Positions 17,076 through 24,339 of a stretch of DNA of 64,000 nucleotides are shown here, in pieces. How positions within the stretch are numbered: position 1 is the stretch's first letter; the number at the start of each line of letters is the position of its first letter. A program made the translations under genes and the position numbers. Where the stretch lies: contig NZ_RAIQ01000002.1 of assembly GCF_003625475.1 (NCBI RefSeq), positions 310,001-374,000 of the forward strand, read 5' to 3'. The notes under the pieces are model-generated. The model searched no databases. It had not been told where the DNA came from and saw only the letters and a program-made list of their open reading frames with translations. Origin of the DNA: Butyrivibrio sp. X503. GTDB taxonomy: Bacteria > Bacillota > Clostridia > Lachnospirales > Lachnospiraceae.

Positions 17076-18224
17076 TTACAGGCCCGCCGCAAGATGGTGT
17101 CTCGTCTTTTCCTCATACATCATTCTGTCTGCATGGTCTATAAGATCTTTGATCTGCATCTTACTATTGCGCTTAAAGACAGAAATACCCGTACTTACAG
17201 AAAGCTCCATTTCGCCCATGTTGCTCCACTCGATAAGTGAAACCGCCTTTTTTATACTGTCTACACGCTCTTTCAAAATCTTTTCATCGGATATTGAAGT
17301 GACAACGCAGAATTCGTCACCGCCAAAGCGTCCGACAACCGTATCATCATCAAAAGTTTCTTTTAAAATATCAGCAATAGCGGACAAAACCTCGTCACCT
17401 GCTCTGTGTCCGAATCTGTCGTTAATAAGCTTAAAATAATCAATGTCAACCATAATAACGGAGAATGATTTGAACATTCCGTCACCGGCTGCCTTCTTCA
17501 GAGCCTTGTCAATTCCTCTTCTGTTTACAACACCGGTAAGATAATCCATATTTACGTCGCACCTTTGCACATAAATAAAGAGAATAAGGAATGCAAATAC
17601 CGTCGCTGCATATGCAAAATTGATTCCCGAAATAACAAACTGAGAAACTATGCCGACACCGACAATAATGGGAAGTGCTAGAAGCGGCGTCCTATAAACG
17701 GAAATAATGGCATTTCTGTAATAGATGATATAAGCAAGTATGCAAAAGCAAGCCATAGCATGGAAAAAGAGTCTTACATAAAAGAGCTGACCTCTATGGT
17801 AGCCTGCAATGTCATACAAATAGAACCAATTAAATTTAAACAAAGTGGAAAATGTAACCAGAACAAAATTACTGATGGCGTACACCTTAACGGGCATTAT
17901 GAAAAAGCCGCTAAGGTCGTCAACCAGCTCATCTTTCTTAACGAAACAATCAATATAATTGATCGCGAAAAGAAATCCGAAGGGATCGAGTGCGAAGATA
18001 ACGTATGTGGCAAATTTAGAGAAGCCTGTAAATGTTCCACCTACAAGCACTCCTATATCGATAAGAGCAGAGGCAATAACGAGAATTGCCAAAATTCCTA
18101 TCAGCTTTGTAAAACTAAGATTTGATTTGGATTTCCTATCATTTTCCTGAAAGATCAGAAGCATCATTGCCAAAGAAAATGTGTAGATATTTATTACCAA
18201 ATCCCCTAAACAAGCCATATTCAT
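17076..18224 (-). CDS. Membrane-bound GGDEF diguanylate cyclase
   Basis: Makes the second messenger c-di-GMP from two GTP, if active. The 382-aa protein has about seven predicted membrane helices in residues 1-225 (no recognised sensor name), then a GGDEF domain beginning DYLTGVVNRRGIDKALKK, with VDIDYFKLINDRFGHRAGDE and an intact active-site loop GRFGGDEFCVV. The position of the inhibitory RxxD site before GGDEF has no Arg (ETFDDDTVV), so product feedback through that site is unlikely. The ribosome site is weak; a stronger AGAAGGAA further upstream precedes a five-codon mini-ORF. It lies between hypB and topA. c-di-GMP often opposes motility, which may connect it to the flagellar operon nearby. 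Confidence 0.9.
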   Translation of the reverse strand: MNMACLGDLVINIYTFSLAMMLLIFQENDRKSKSNLSFTKLIGILAILVIASALIDIGVLVGGTFTGFSKFATYVIFALDPFGFLFAINYIDCFVKKDELVDDLSGFFIMPVKVYAISNFVLVTFSTLFKFNWFYLYDIAGYHRGQLFYVRLFFHAMACFCILAYIIYYRNAIISVYRTPLLALPIIVGVGIVSQFVISGINFAYAATVFAFLILFIYVQRCDVNMDYLTGVVNRRGIDKALKKAAGDGMFKSFSVIMVDIDYFKLINDRFGHRAGDEVLSAIADILKETFDDDTVVGRFGGDEFCVVTSISDEKILKERVDSIKKAVSLIEWSNMGEMELSVSTGISVFKRNSKMQIKDLIDHADRMMYEEKTRHHLAAGL

Positions 18225-18437
18225 ACCATTACCCCACAGTTATATGAATATCATCATTTCCTTCTCCCTAATAAACCCATACACATTTTTACTACGAAGT
18301 CAGAAAAAATACAAGAGGCCTTTTCACTTTAAGTAAATAAAGCCACCAGCCCCCATGGGGATCAAGTGGACTTTTTGTATATTTTATAAAAATTGTATAA
18401 ACAAAAATCGCGTGTTATCCCAAAACACTGCTATCAC
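18225..18437. other. 213-bp intergenic region between hypB and the GGDEF gene
   Basis: No gene. It contains a CCCC-AT-GGGG palindrome (around 18351-18360) and a palindromic AGGCCT, but no convincing stem plus T-run, so no terminator for hypB is called. Upstream of the GGDEF gene there is an AGAAGGAA followed by a tiny ORF (Met-Met-Ile-Phe-Ile). No clear promoter was seen. Confidence 0.3.
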
Positions 18438-19106
18438 TTATCTGATGCTTTCTTCAATTTTTTCAGATAGCCACCTTGCCCATTCTTCCATGCCTTCACC
18501 GGTCTTTGCACAGATGGGAATGATCTTGGCATTGGGATTTCTCATAAGTATGTTCTCTTTACATTTTTCAAGATCAAAATCAAAGTAAGGCATGACATCG
18601 ATCTTATTTATAAGAACAACATCACAGATAGAAAACATAAGAGGATACTTAAGAGGCTTATCATGACCTTCAGGAACGGAAAGGATCATCGCATTCTTGG
18701 TACTTCCCGTATCAAACTCGGCAGGACATACAAGATTTCCGACGTTCTCAAGTACAGCGAAATCAACATCCTCAACACCAAGCTCTTTTATTCCCTGTCT
18801 TGTCATATCCGCATCGAGATGGCACATTCCGCCGGTATGAAGCTGGATTGACTTTACACCGCATTCTGCGATCTTGATCGCATCAACATCCGAATCGATA
18901 TCGGCTTCCATAACACCTATCCTGTATTTATCTTTCAAAAGTTCTATCGTTCTCGTAAGAGTAGTTGTCTTTCCAGATCCGGGCGAAGACATAAGATTCA
19001 AAAGAAATGTCTTACTTTCTTTAAGATCTTTTCTGAGCTTCTCTGCATCCAGATCGTTGTCATCCAGAATACTTCTCTTTACTTCAACCACACGTACATT
19101 ACCCAT
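18438..19106 (-). CDS. hypB: Hydrogenase/urease nickel-insertion GTPase HypB
   Basis: GTPase that helps load nickel into [NiFe] hydrogenase (or urease). The 222-aa product has a P-loop SSPGSGKTT, the switch region MEADIDSDVDA, the metal-binding Cys-His pair in HTGGMCHLDADM, ENVGNLVCPAEFD, and a VLINKID-type G4 motif. The N-terminus lacks the CxxCGC nickel motif and His-rich stretch of some HypB proteins. No hypA, hypC-F or hydrogenase genes are in this window, so its client enzyme is unknown. ATG is preceded by AAGGAG. It follows hemZ by 12 bp, apparently co-transcribed. Confidence 0.93.
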   Translation of the reverse strand: MGNVRVVEVKRSILDDNDLDAEKLRKDLKESKTFLLNLMSSPGSGKTTTLTRTIELLKDKYRIGVMEADIDSDVDAIKIAECGVKSIQLHTGGMCHLDADMTRQGIKELGVEDVDFAVLENVGNLVCPAEFDTGSTKNAMILSVPEGHDKPLKYPLMFSICDVVLINKIDVMPYFDFDLEKCKENILMRNPNAKIIPICAKTGEGMEEWARWLSEKIEESIR

Positions 19107-19118
19107 AGCATTCTCCTT

Positions 19119-20531
19119 TTAAGAAAATAATTGTCTTTTTCTTTCAATCATATCATCTATCTGCTCCATGTAGAGCTTGACATCCTTGACATTATCGCAC
19201 CTTTCTATCCTGCCTCCAAAGCCGTAAACTCTCTTTGTGACCGTACCGGCACCAAGTGCGACGATTGACTGAACCTCTTCATTTATAAGAATATTGTAGA
19301 TACCGGCTTTTCCTTCTCTAGCATATCCGGTATTTTCATAATTGCCGCTTATATTCTTCTGACGATAAAGATAATACGGAAGAAGTCCCATATCGGCAGC
19401 TCCTTCCGAAGCTTCTTTTATCATCTTGGACATGACAAGCGCTTCTTCCTCCTCGCCGTGCAGGATATTCCCCTTTCCCTTGGCATCAGCCTTCTTTTCC
19501 AAAAGAATCTCCGCTAGCTTGGAGCCTCTTTTGATAGCGAGAGAATGAACGGTAAGGTCGTCGGGATTAAGCTTTTTTATCTCCTCCATGGTATAAGCGA
19601 CATCTCTTTCATCTTCGCCGGGAAGACCAAGAATAATATCCATATTGATATTATCAAATCCTTCTTCCCTTGCAAGCTTAAAAGCATCGACAAGCTCTTT
19701 TACGCTGTGTCTTCTGCCTATCAATTCCAAAGTTTCATCCTTCATGGACTGAGGATTAACGGATATTCTTGTTACTCCCAGTTTTTTCATTGTTTGAAGC
19801 TTTTCTCTTGTTATGGAATCGGGCCTTCCGGATTCAACTGTAAGCTCTTTTACCTTGGAAGTATCGAGCTTGTCATAGACATAAGACAAAAGTCTTTCGA
19901 TCTGATGAGGCTCAAGTGTAGTCGGTGTGCCGCCTCCAATATAAATTGTATCAAGCGTTTTATCTTTAAAATTCTCAGCGACATAATCAATCTCTTTTTC
20001 AAGGCAAGAAAGATAATTATCAACAATATTGGCATATGCACCTATAGGATAAGCCGTAAATGAACAATAAAGACATCTTGTCGGGCAAAATGGAATTCCT
20101 ATATAGAGGCTGTAGCCATTCTCATAATCGATATCTTTAAGGATCTCTTTTTCCCTGTGTGCGATAAGAAGGCTCAACTCGATCTTCTCATCACTTACAA
20201 AATAAGTGTCTTTCATATATGCACGAACTTCGTCGTCAGTATAGCCTTCATCCAAAAGATTCATCACTATCCTTGTAGGTCTGATTCCCGTAAGGTTGCC
20301 CCAGGGAAGCTCTTTCCCCGTCTCTTTCGATAAAAGCTTGTAGATATTCCTCTTAAGCTCGTTTTTATCGACATCGACATCAATATGATAGACTATCTCA
20401 TCGCCGCATGAATCTTCGAAAAAATCACCCGACGAAGGGACAACTTTAACATCCACTTTAGAAAAAAAAGCCTTGAAAAGGGAATGTACGTCATATGCAT
20501 ATTTATCTTGTGAAATATAAACCTTAACCAT
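19119..20531 (-). CDS. hemZ: HemZ-type radical SAM coproporphyrinogen dehydrogenase-like protein
   Basis: Radical SAM enzyme of the HemN/HemZ family; oxygen-independent coproporphyrinogen oxidation is the family label, but clostridial members may have other roles, and no other haem genes are present here. The cluster motif is PFCPTRCLYCSF (CxxxCxxC). The glycine motif is YIGGGTPTTLE. The HemN-like core continues RISVNPQSMKDETLELIGRR and DIILGLPGED. An N-terminal 150-residue extension, including LPWGNLTGIRPTRIVMNLLD, distinguishes HemZ from HemN. The frame opens at 20558, but that start is inside a terminator hairpin; ATG at 20531 has AAGGTG with a 6-base spacer and is chosen (470 aa). Confidence 0.9.
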   Translation of the reverse strand: MVKVYISQDKYAYDVHSLFKAFFSKVDVKVVPSSGDFFEDSCGDEIVYHIDVDVDKNELKRNIYKLLSKETGKELPWGNLTGIRPTRIVMNLLDEGYTDDEVRAYMKDTYFVSDEKIELSLLIAHREKEILKDIDYENGYSLYIGIPFCPTRCLYCSFTAYPIGAYANIVDNYLSCLEKEIDYVAENFKDKTLDTIYIGGGTPTTLEPHQIERLLSYVYDKLDTSKVKELTVESGRPDSITREKLQTMKKLGVTRISVNPQSMKDETLELIGRRHSVKELVDAFKLAREEGFDNINMDIILGLPGEDERDVAYTMEEIKKLNPDDLTVHSLAIKRGSKLAEILLEKKADAKGKGNILHGEEEEALVMSKMIKEASEGAADMGLLPYYLYRQKNISGNYENTGYAREGKAGIYNILINEEVQSIVALGAGTVTKRVYGFGGRIERCDNVKDVKLYMEQIDDMIERKRQLFS

Positions 20532-20543
20532 CAAAAACACCTT

Positions 20544-20575
20544 AAAAAAGAGCCGCAAACAAAACGGCTCTTTTT
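20544..20575 (-). terminator. Strong terminator-like hairpin between MBL gene and hemZ
   Basis: 11-bp perfect stem AAAAAGAGCCG/CGGCTCTTTTT (20545-20555 with 20565-20575) and a 9-base loop; the minus-strand exit ends in TTTTTT. It lies 18 bp after the MBL stop and its T-run touches the AAGGTG ribosome site of hemZ. Confidence 0.85.
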
Positions 20576-20592
20576 ATTCCGATTACAGTAAT

Positions 20593-21246
20593 TCAAAAAA
20601 ACGGATTGTAATCCTTCTCATGACCGATCGTAGTCATCTCGCCATGTCCCGGATAAACATAAGTATCATCGGGAAGGACAAATAATCTTTCTTTAACGGA
20701 TCTTACAAGCTCGCTTGTTGAACTGGTAGGAAAATCGGTTCTTCCTACCGATTCCTCAAATAATGTATCGCCGCTGATAAGAATGTCGCCGTCTTCAAAA
20801 TAATAACAGCAGCCTCCGGATGTATGACCGGGAGTCGCCAAAAGCTTACAGGAAAGATTCGCAGCCTCAATTATATCTTCGTCTTTGTACAATATGTCAG
20901 GAGTTATGCTCATGTTCATTCCGTAATAATTGGAAAGATTAAGATGAGGATCCTTGCATATGGCAAGTTCTTTTTCATAACAACCGACTTTGGCGTTAGT
21001 GAGGTTCTTAAGTTCCTCTACGCCGCCTATATGATCGAAATGACCATGTGTTAAAAGAATAAGATCCACAACAAAGTCTTTTTCGGAAAGATAGTCATAT
21101 ATATACTGCCCTTTGTCGCCGGGATCGAAGCATATTACATGCTTCTTGCCATTCTCATCGGTCTTTTCAGGATCAAAAACAAAATAAAAGTTGGTAGCAA
21201 CCATGCCGAGTGTAAGTAAACCGACATTAAGTTTTCTTTTTGCCAT
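20593..21246 (-). CDS. Metallo-beta-lactamase-fold hydrolase (glyoxalase II-like)
   Basis: Probable thioester/hydroxyacylglutathione-type hydrolase of the YqgX/GloB-like group; the true substrate is not known. The 217-aa protein has the zinc motif THGHFDHIGG (HxHxDH), then ATPGHTSGGCCYYF, SGDTLFEESVGRTDFP and YPGHGEMTTIGHE, giving all seven usual metal ligands. Its stop-start junction with relA is TGATG (1-base overlap), so it is translationally coupled to the alarmone enzyme. A terminator follows. Confidence 0.88.
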   Translation of the reverse strand: MAKRKLNVGLLTLGMVATNFYFVFDPEKTDENGKKHVICFDPGDKGQYIYDYLSEKDFVVDLILLTHGHFDHIGGVEELKNLTNAKVGCYEKELAICKDPHLNLSNYYGMNMSITPDILYKDEDIIEAANLSCKLLATPGHTSGGCCYYFEDGDILISGDTLFEESVGRTDFPTSSTSELVRSVKERLFVLPDDTYVYPGHGEMTTIGHEKDYNPFF

Positions 21247-23525
21247 CAGCCTGTTGTCCTTTCGATGTCAATTACGCTGTCAATCTGCCTGATCTTATCA
21301 ACTATACCACGAAGCTGTTCTCTTGAAGATACACGGAAAGAAGTCTCCATCGTAGCAAGTCCCTGCTTGCTGGTTCTTGTATTCATAGAAATGATATCGA
21401 TATCTTTCTCGGTAAGAGCTCTTGAAATATCAGCAAGAAGACCGCTTCTGTTGTTGGCAAATATCTTGATCGTAGCTGCATACTGACTTCCCGTTGTGGA
21501 ATCTGACTGCCACCTAGCCTCGATAAGCCTTGTTCTGTCCTCTTCCTGCATCTTGATAACATTGACGCAGTCTTTTCTGTGGATAGACACGCCTCTTCCT
21601 CGAGTAACAAAGCCGCAGATATCATCACCTGGGACGGGATTACAGCACTTGGAAAATCTTACCGCAACGTCGTGAACGCCTTTAACTATAATGGCATTGT
21701 CGGAACCCGAAACCTGCGGAGTAATATTGGACTCCGCAACTGCAGCAAGCACTTCCTCATCGGTGATATTACGCTTGTGCTCTTTTTCACCGAGTTCAAG
21801 CATCTTGTTGATGATCTGACCTTCCTTGAGTCCGCCGTGTCCGACCGCAGCAAGAACAGCGTTCCAATCATGGAAGCCGTATTTTCTTATAACAATATTC
21901 TGAAATTCAGGCTTGGAAATCGCAAAAAGATCTATTCCCTTACTGCGACAGTACTCTATAAGGAGTTCTCTACCCTTGGCGATATTCTCCTCTTTAAGCT
22001 CATGCCTGAACCACTGATTTATCTTATTCTTGGTTGATGTAGCCTTTGCAATGGCAAGCCAGTCTCTGCTCGGGCCTCTTGAATTCTGGCTGGTGATAAC
22101 CTCAACTCTGTCGCCGTTTTGGATCTTATAATCAATCGGCACGAGTTTACCGTTAACTTTGGCACCTATCATCTTGTTACCTACAGCACTGTGAACACTG
22201 TACGCGAAATCGATAGGCGTAGAACCTGCAGGAAGGTTTTTGACTTCTCCTGTAGGGGTAAAACAATAAACATCCTCTGAGAAAAGGTTGAGGTCACTCT
22301 TTAGAAGGTTCATGAACTCCTGGTTGTCAGACATGTCCTGTTGCCATTCCAATATCTGACGAAGCCAGATGAGCTTCTCCTCTTCTCCGTTTTCGGCCTT
22401 TTTACCGTCGGATGCTTCCTTATATTTCCAATGGGCAGCGATACCGTATTCAGCAGCTCTATGCATGTCATAGGTACGTATCTGAATCTCGAAGGGCTGA
22501 CCCGTCTGTCCGATAAGCGTCGTATGTAAAGACTGATACATATTGGGCTTGGGCATGGCGATGTAATCCTTGAATCTTCCGGGAATAGGCTTATACATCT
22601 CGTGAATGACTCCAAGAGCCGCATAACAGTCTTTAACGGTCGCAACAATAATCCTTATGGCAAAAAGATCGTATATCTGATCGAGAGTCTTGTTCTGATT
22701 GCGCATTTTCTTATATATACTGAAGAAATGCTTAACTCTTCCGTTGACGTCACCGATGATTCCGGCATCTGCAATAGCCTTTCTGACATTGGCACAGATA
22801 TCCTCAACGTATTTCTCTCTCTCGCTCTTTCTTACGGAAACCTTCTCCACAAGATCATAGTAAACATCGGGTTTAAGATATTTAAGTGAAAGGTCATCAA
22901 GCTCTACCTTGATACGGCTGATACCGAGTCTTCCCGCTATAGGAGAATAAATATCAAGGGTCTCCTGAGCAATCCTGGACTGCTTCTCGGGAGGCATATG
23001 AGCAAGAGTTCTCATATTATGAAGTCTGTCGGCAAGTTTGATCAGAATGACTCTGATATCCTTGGCCATGGCAAGGAACATCTTACGAAGGTTCTGAGCC
23101 TGCATATCAAGCTGTTCCTGCGTCTTATTGGCATTATCTGTTGAAAGCTGCAGAGCCGTCAACTTGGTAACACCGTCAACAAGTAACGCAACATCCGCGC
23201 CAAACTCCGCTTCGACCTCTTCCTTGGTGTAGATCGTATCTTCTACAACATCATGAAGAAGGCCGGCTGCTATAGTCTCTTTATCCATTTCGAGGTCAGC
23301 AAGGATTATGGCAACACAAAGAGGGTGAATAATATAAGGTTCACCCGATTTGCGTAACTGGTCCTTGTGAGCTTCAGACGCTGTGTTGTAAGCCTTTTCA
23401 ATAAGAGATATATCATCCGAAGGGTGATACTTTCTGACTCTCTCTATAAGTCCTTCATAGAGCTTATCAGGCGCCTGAAATTCCTCAATGGCTTCAATTT
23501 TTCCGTCATCGAAGTCCTGCGGCAT
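21246..23525 (-). CDS. relA: Bifunctional (p)ppGpp synthetase/hydrolase (RelA/SpoT family, Rel)
   Basis: Makes and degrades the stringent-response alarmones (p)ppGpp. The 759-aa length is normal for long Rel. The HD hydrolase domain is intact (HPLCVAIILADLEMDKETIA then GLLHDVVEDT). The synthetase domain has RFKDYIAMPKPNMYQSLHTT. TGS domain: DVYCFTPTGEVKNLPAGSTP. Zinc-finger-like CCNPVPGDDICGFVTRGRGV and a C-terminal ACT domain (IKIFANNRSGLLADISRALT) follow. Both catalytic halves keep their key residues, so it should be bifunctional. GGAAG precedes the ATG. It is 5 bp after apt, a pairing conserved in Firmicutes. Confidence 0.97.
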   Translation of the reverse strand: MPQDFDDGKIEAIEEFQAPDKLYEGLIERVRKYHPSDDISLIEKAYNTASEAHKDQLRKSGEPYIIHPLCVAIILADLEMDKETIAAGLLHDVVEDTIYTKEEVEAEFGADVALLVDGVTKLTALQLSTDNANKTQEQLDMQAQNLRKMFLAMAKDIRVILIKLADRLHNMRTLAHMPPEKQSRIAQETLDIYSPIAGRLGISRIKVELDDLSLKYLKPDVYYDLVEKVSVRKSEREKYVEDICANVRKAIADAGIIGDVNGRVKHFFSIYKKMRNQNKTLDQIYDLFAIRIIVATVKDCYAALGVIHEMYKPIPGRFKDYIAMPKPNMYQSLHTTLIGQTGQPFEIQIRTYDMHRAAEYGIAAHWKYKEASDGKKAENGEEEKLIWLRQILEWQQDMSDNQEFMNLLKSDLNLFSEDVYCFTPTGEVKNLPAGSTPIDFAYSVHSAVGNKMIGAKVNGKLVPIDYKIQNGDRVEVITSQNSRGPSRDWLAIAKATSTKNKINQWFRHELKEENIAKGRELLIEYCRSKGIDLFAISKPEFQNIVIRKYGFHDWNAVLAAVGHGGLKEGQIINKMLELGEKEHKRNITDEEVLAAVAESNITPQVSGSDNAIIVKGVHDVAVRFSKCCNPVPGDDICGFVTRGRGVSIHRKDCVNVIKMQEEDRTRLIEARWQSDSTTGSQYAATIKIFANNRSGLLADISRALTEKDIDIISMNTRTSKQGLATMETSFRVSSREQLRGIVDKIRQIDSVIDIERTTG

Positions 23526-23530
23526 GTAGA

Positions 23531-24055
23531 TTACTTCCCTTCGTAGCTTATTGCAGCATCAAGTCTGTACTTGCTGATTCTTTCTCTTCCTTTAAGTCCC
23601 TTAAGTTCCATAAGGACTAAAACTCCGGCAACTTCGCCGCCGAGCATCTCGACAAGCTTGATCATTGCCTCGATTGTTCCGCCTGTAGCCATAAGGTCAT
23701 CAACAAGAAGTACCTTCTGACCGGGCTTAATGGCATCCTTGTGAAGCTCAAGAACAGCCTTGCCGTACTCAAGATCGTATTCTACCTCGATAGTATCGCA
23801 AGGAAGCTTGCCCTTCTTACGAACAGGAACAAGAGCTTTTCCTCTGTTATATGCAATGGGTGCGCTAAAGATAAAGCCTCTGGATTCCGCACCAAGAACA
23901 ACGTCAAAATCCAAATCCTTAACCAGATCCTGCATCTTGTCGATTGCAAGCTTAAATCCGTCCGGATCCTGCAAAACAGAAGTGATGTCTCTGAACATTA
24001 TTCCCTCCTCAGGGAAATTGGGAATGGTTCTAACGTAATCTTTTAAATCTTTCAT
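23531..24055 (-). CDS. apt: Adenine phosphoribosyltransferase
   Basis: Purine salvage: adenine plus PRPP gives AMP. The 174-aa product begins MKDLKDYVRTIPNFPEEGIM, with the PRPP-binding motif VLLVDDLMATGGTIEAMIKL and the adenine-side motif GAESRGFIFSAPIAY. The frame opens at 24097, but ATG at 24055 has AGAGAGGA upstream and matches the usual N-terminus. It is first gene of the apt-relA-MBL unit, behind an extended -10 promoter. Confidence 0.96.
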   Translation of the reverse strand: MKDLKDYVRTIPNFPEEGIMFRDITSVLQDPDGFKLAIDKMQDLVKDLDFDVVLGAESRGFIFSAPIAYNRGKALVPVRKKGKLPCDTIEVEYDLEYGKAVLELHKDAIKPGQKVLLVDDLMATGGTIEAMIKLVEMLGGEVAGVLVLMELKGLKGRERISKYRLDAAISYEGK

Positions 24056-24121
24056 AATGAAAATCCTCTCTACCTTTGCGCTAAAACGCACCGGCAATAA
24101 AAAATTTTATTTCAGCATATT

Positions 24122-24149
24122 ATTATATCACAATCTGACTGCATTTGAA
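24122..24149 (-). promoter_or_regulatory. Putative promoter of apt-relA
   Basis: Minus strand: -35 TTCAAA (24144-24149), 16-base spacer, -10 TATAAT (24122-24127) preceded by TGA, forming an extended TGnTATAAT element. Confidence 0.55.
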
Positions 24150-24170
24150 TAATTATATTTCCAATTTCTC

Positions 24171-24199
24171 TTGTCAAATGGGCATCCTGAATGTATAAT
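24171..24199 (+). promoter_or_regulatory. Promoter of tRNA-Thr
   Basis: TTGTCA (24171-24176), 17-base spacer, TATAAT (24194-24199), ending 28 bases before the tRNA. It is divergent from the apt promoter. Confidence 0.75.
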
Positions 24200-24227
24200 C
24201 ATTTTTGTGCCACGTACAAAGCGGTAT

Positions 24228-24300
24228 GCTGGAATAGCGCAGTTGGTAGCGCAACTGATTCGTAATCAGTAGGTCGAGGGTTCAAGTCCCTTTTCCAGCT
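24228..24300 (+). tRNA. tRNA-Thr (anticodon CGU)
   Basis: A 73-base cloverleaf: acceptor GCTGGAA/TTCCAGC, D-stem GCGC/GCGC, anticodon stem ACTGA/TCAGT with loop TTCGTAA (anticodon CGT), T-arm GAGGG-TTCAAGT-CCCTT, discriminator T. CCA is not encoded. It decodes ACG. It stands alone, with its own promoter and a terminator directly after. Confidence 0.95.
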
Positions 24301-24306
24301 TTAAAT

Positions 24307-24338
24307 AAAAAAGAAGGCTTTATCAGCCTTCTTTTTTT
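24307..24338. terminator. Bidirectional terminator for tRNA-Thr (+) and the GlgB-like gene (-)
   Basis: Stem AAGAAGGCT/AGCCTTCTT (24311-24319 with 24325-24333), loop of 5, flanked by A-run on the left and T-run on the right, so it can work in both directions. It ends just before the stop codon of the GlgB-like gene. Confidence 0.85.
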
Positions 24339-24339
24339 A

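Noticed and set aside
18341-18366. CCCCATGGGG palindrome as hypB terminator
   Set aside because: The palindrome has no room for a loop and no T-run follows on the minus strand.
20532-20558. Longer hemZ start at 20558
   Set aside because: The start lies within the stem of a terminator hairpin and has no ribosome site; the internal ATG at 20531 has AAGGTG at 6 bases.
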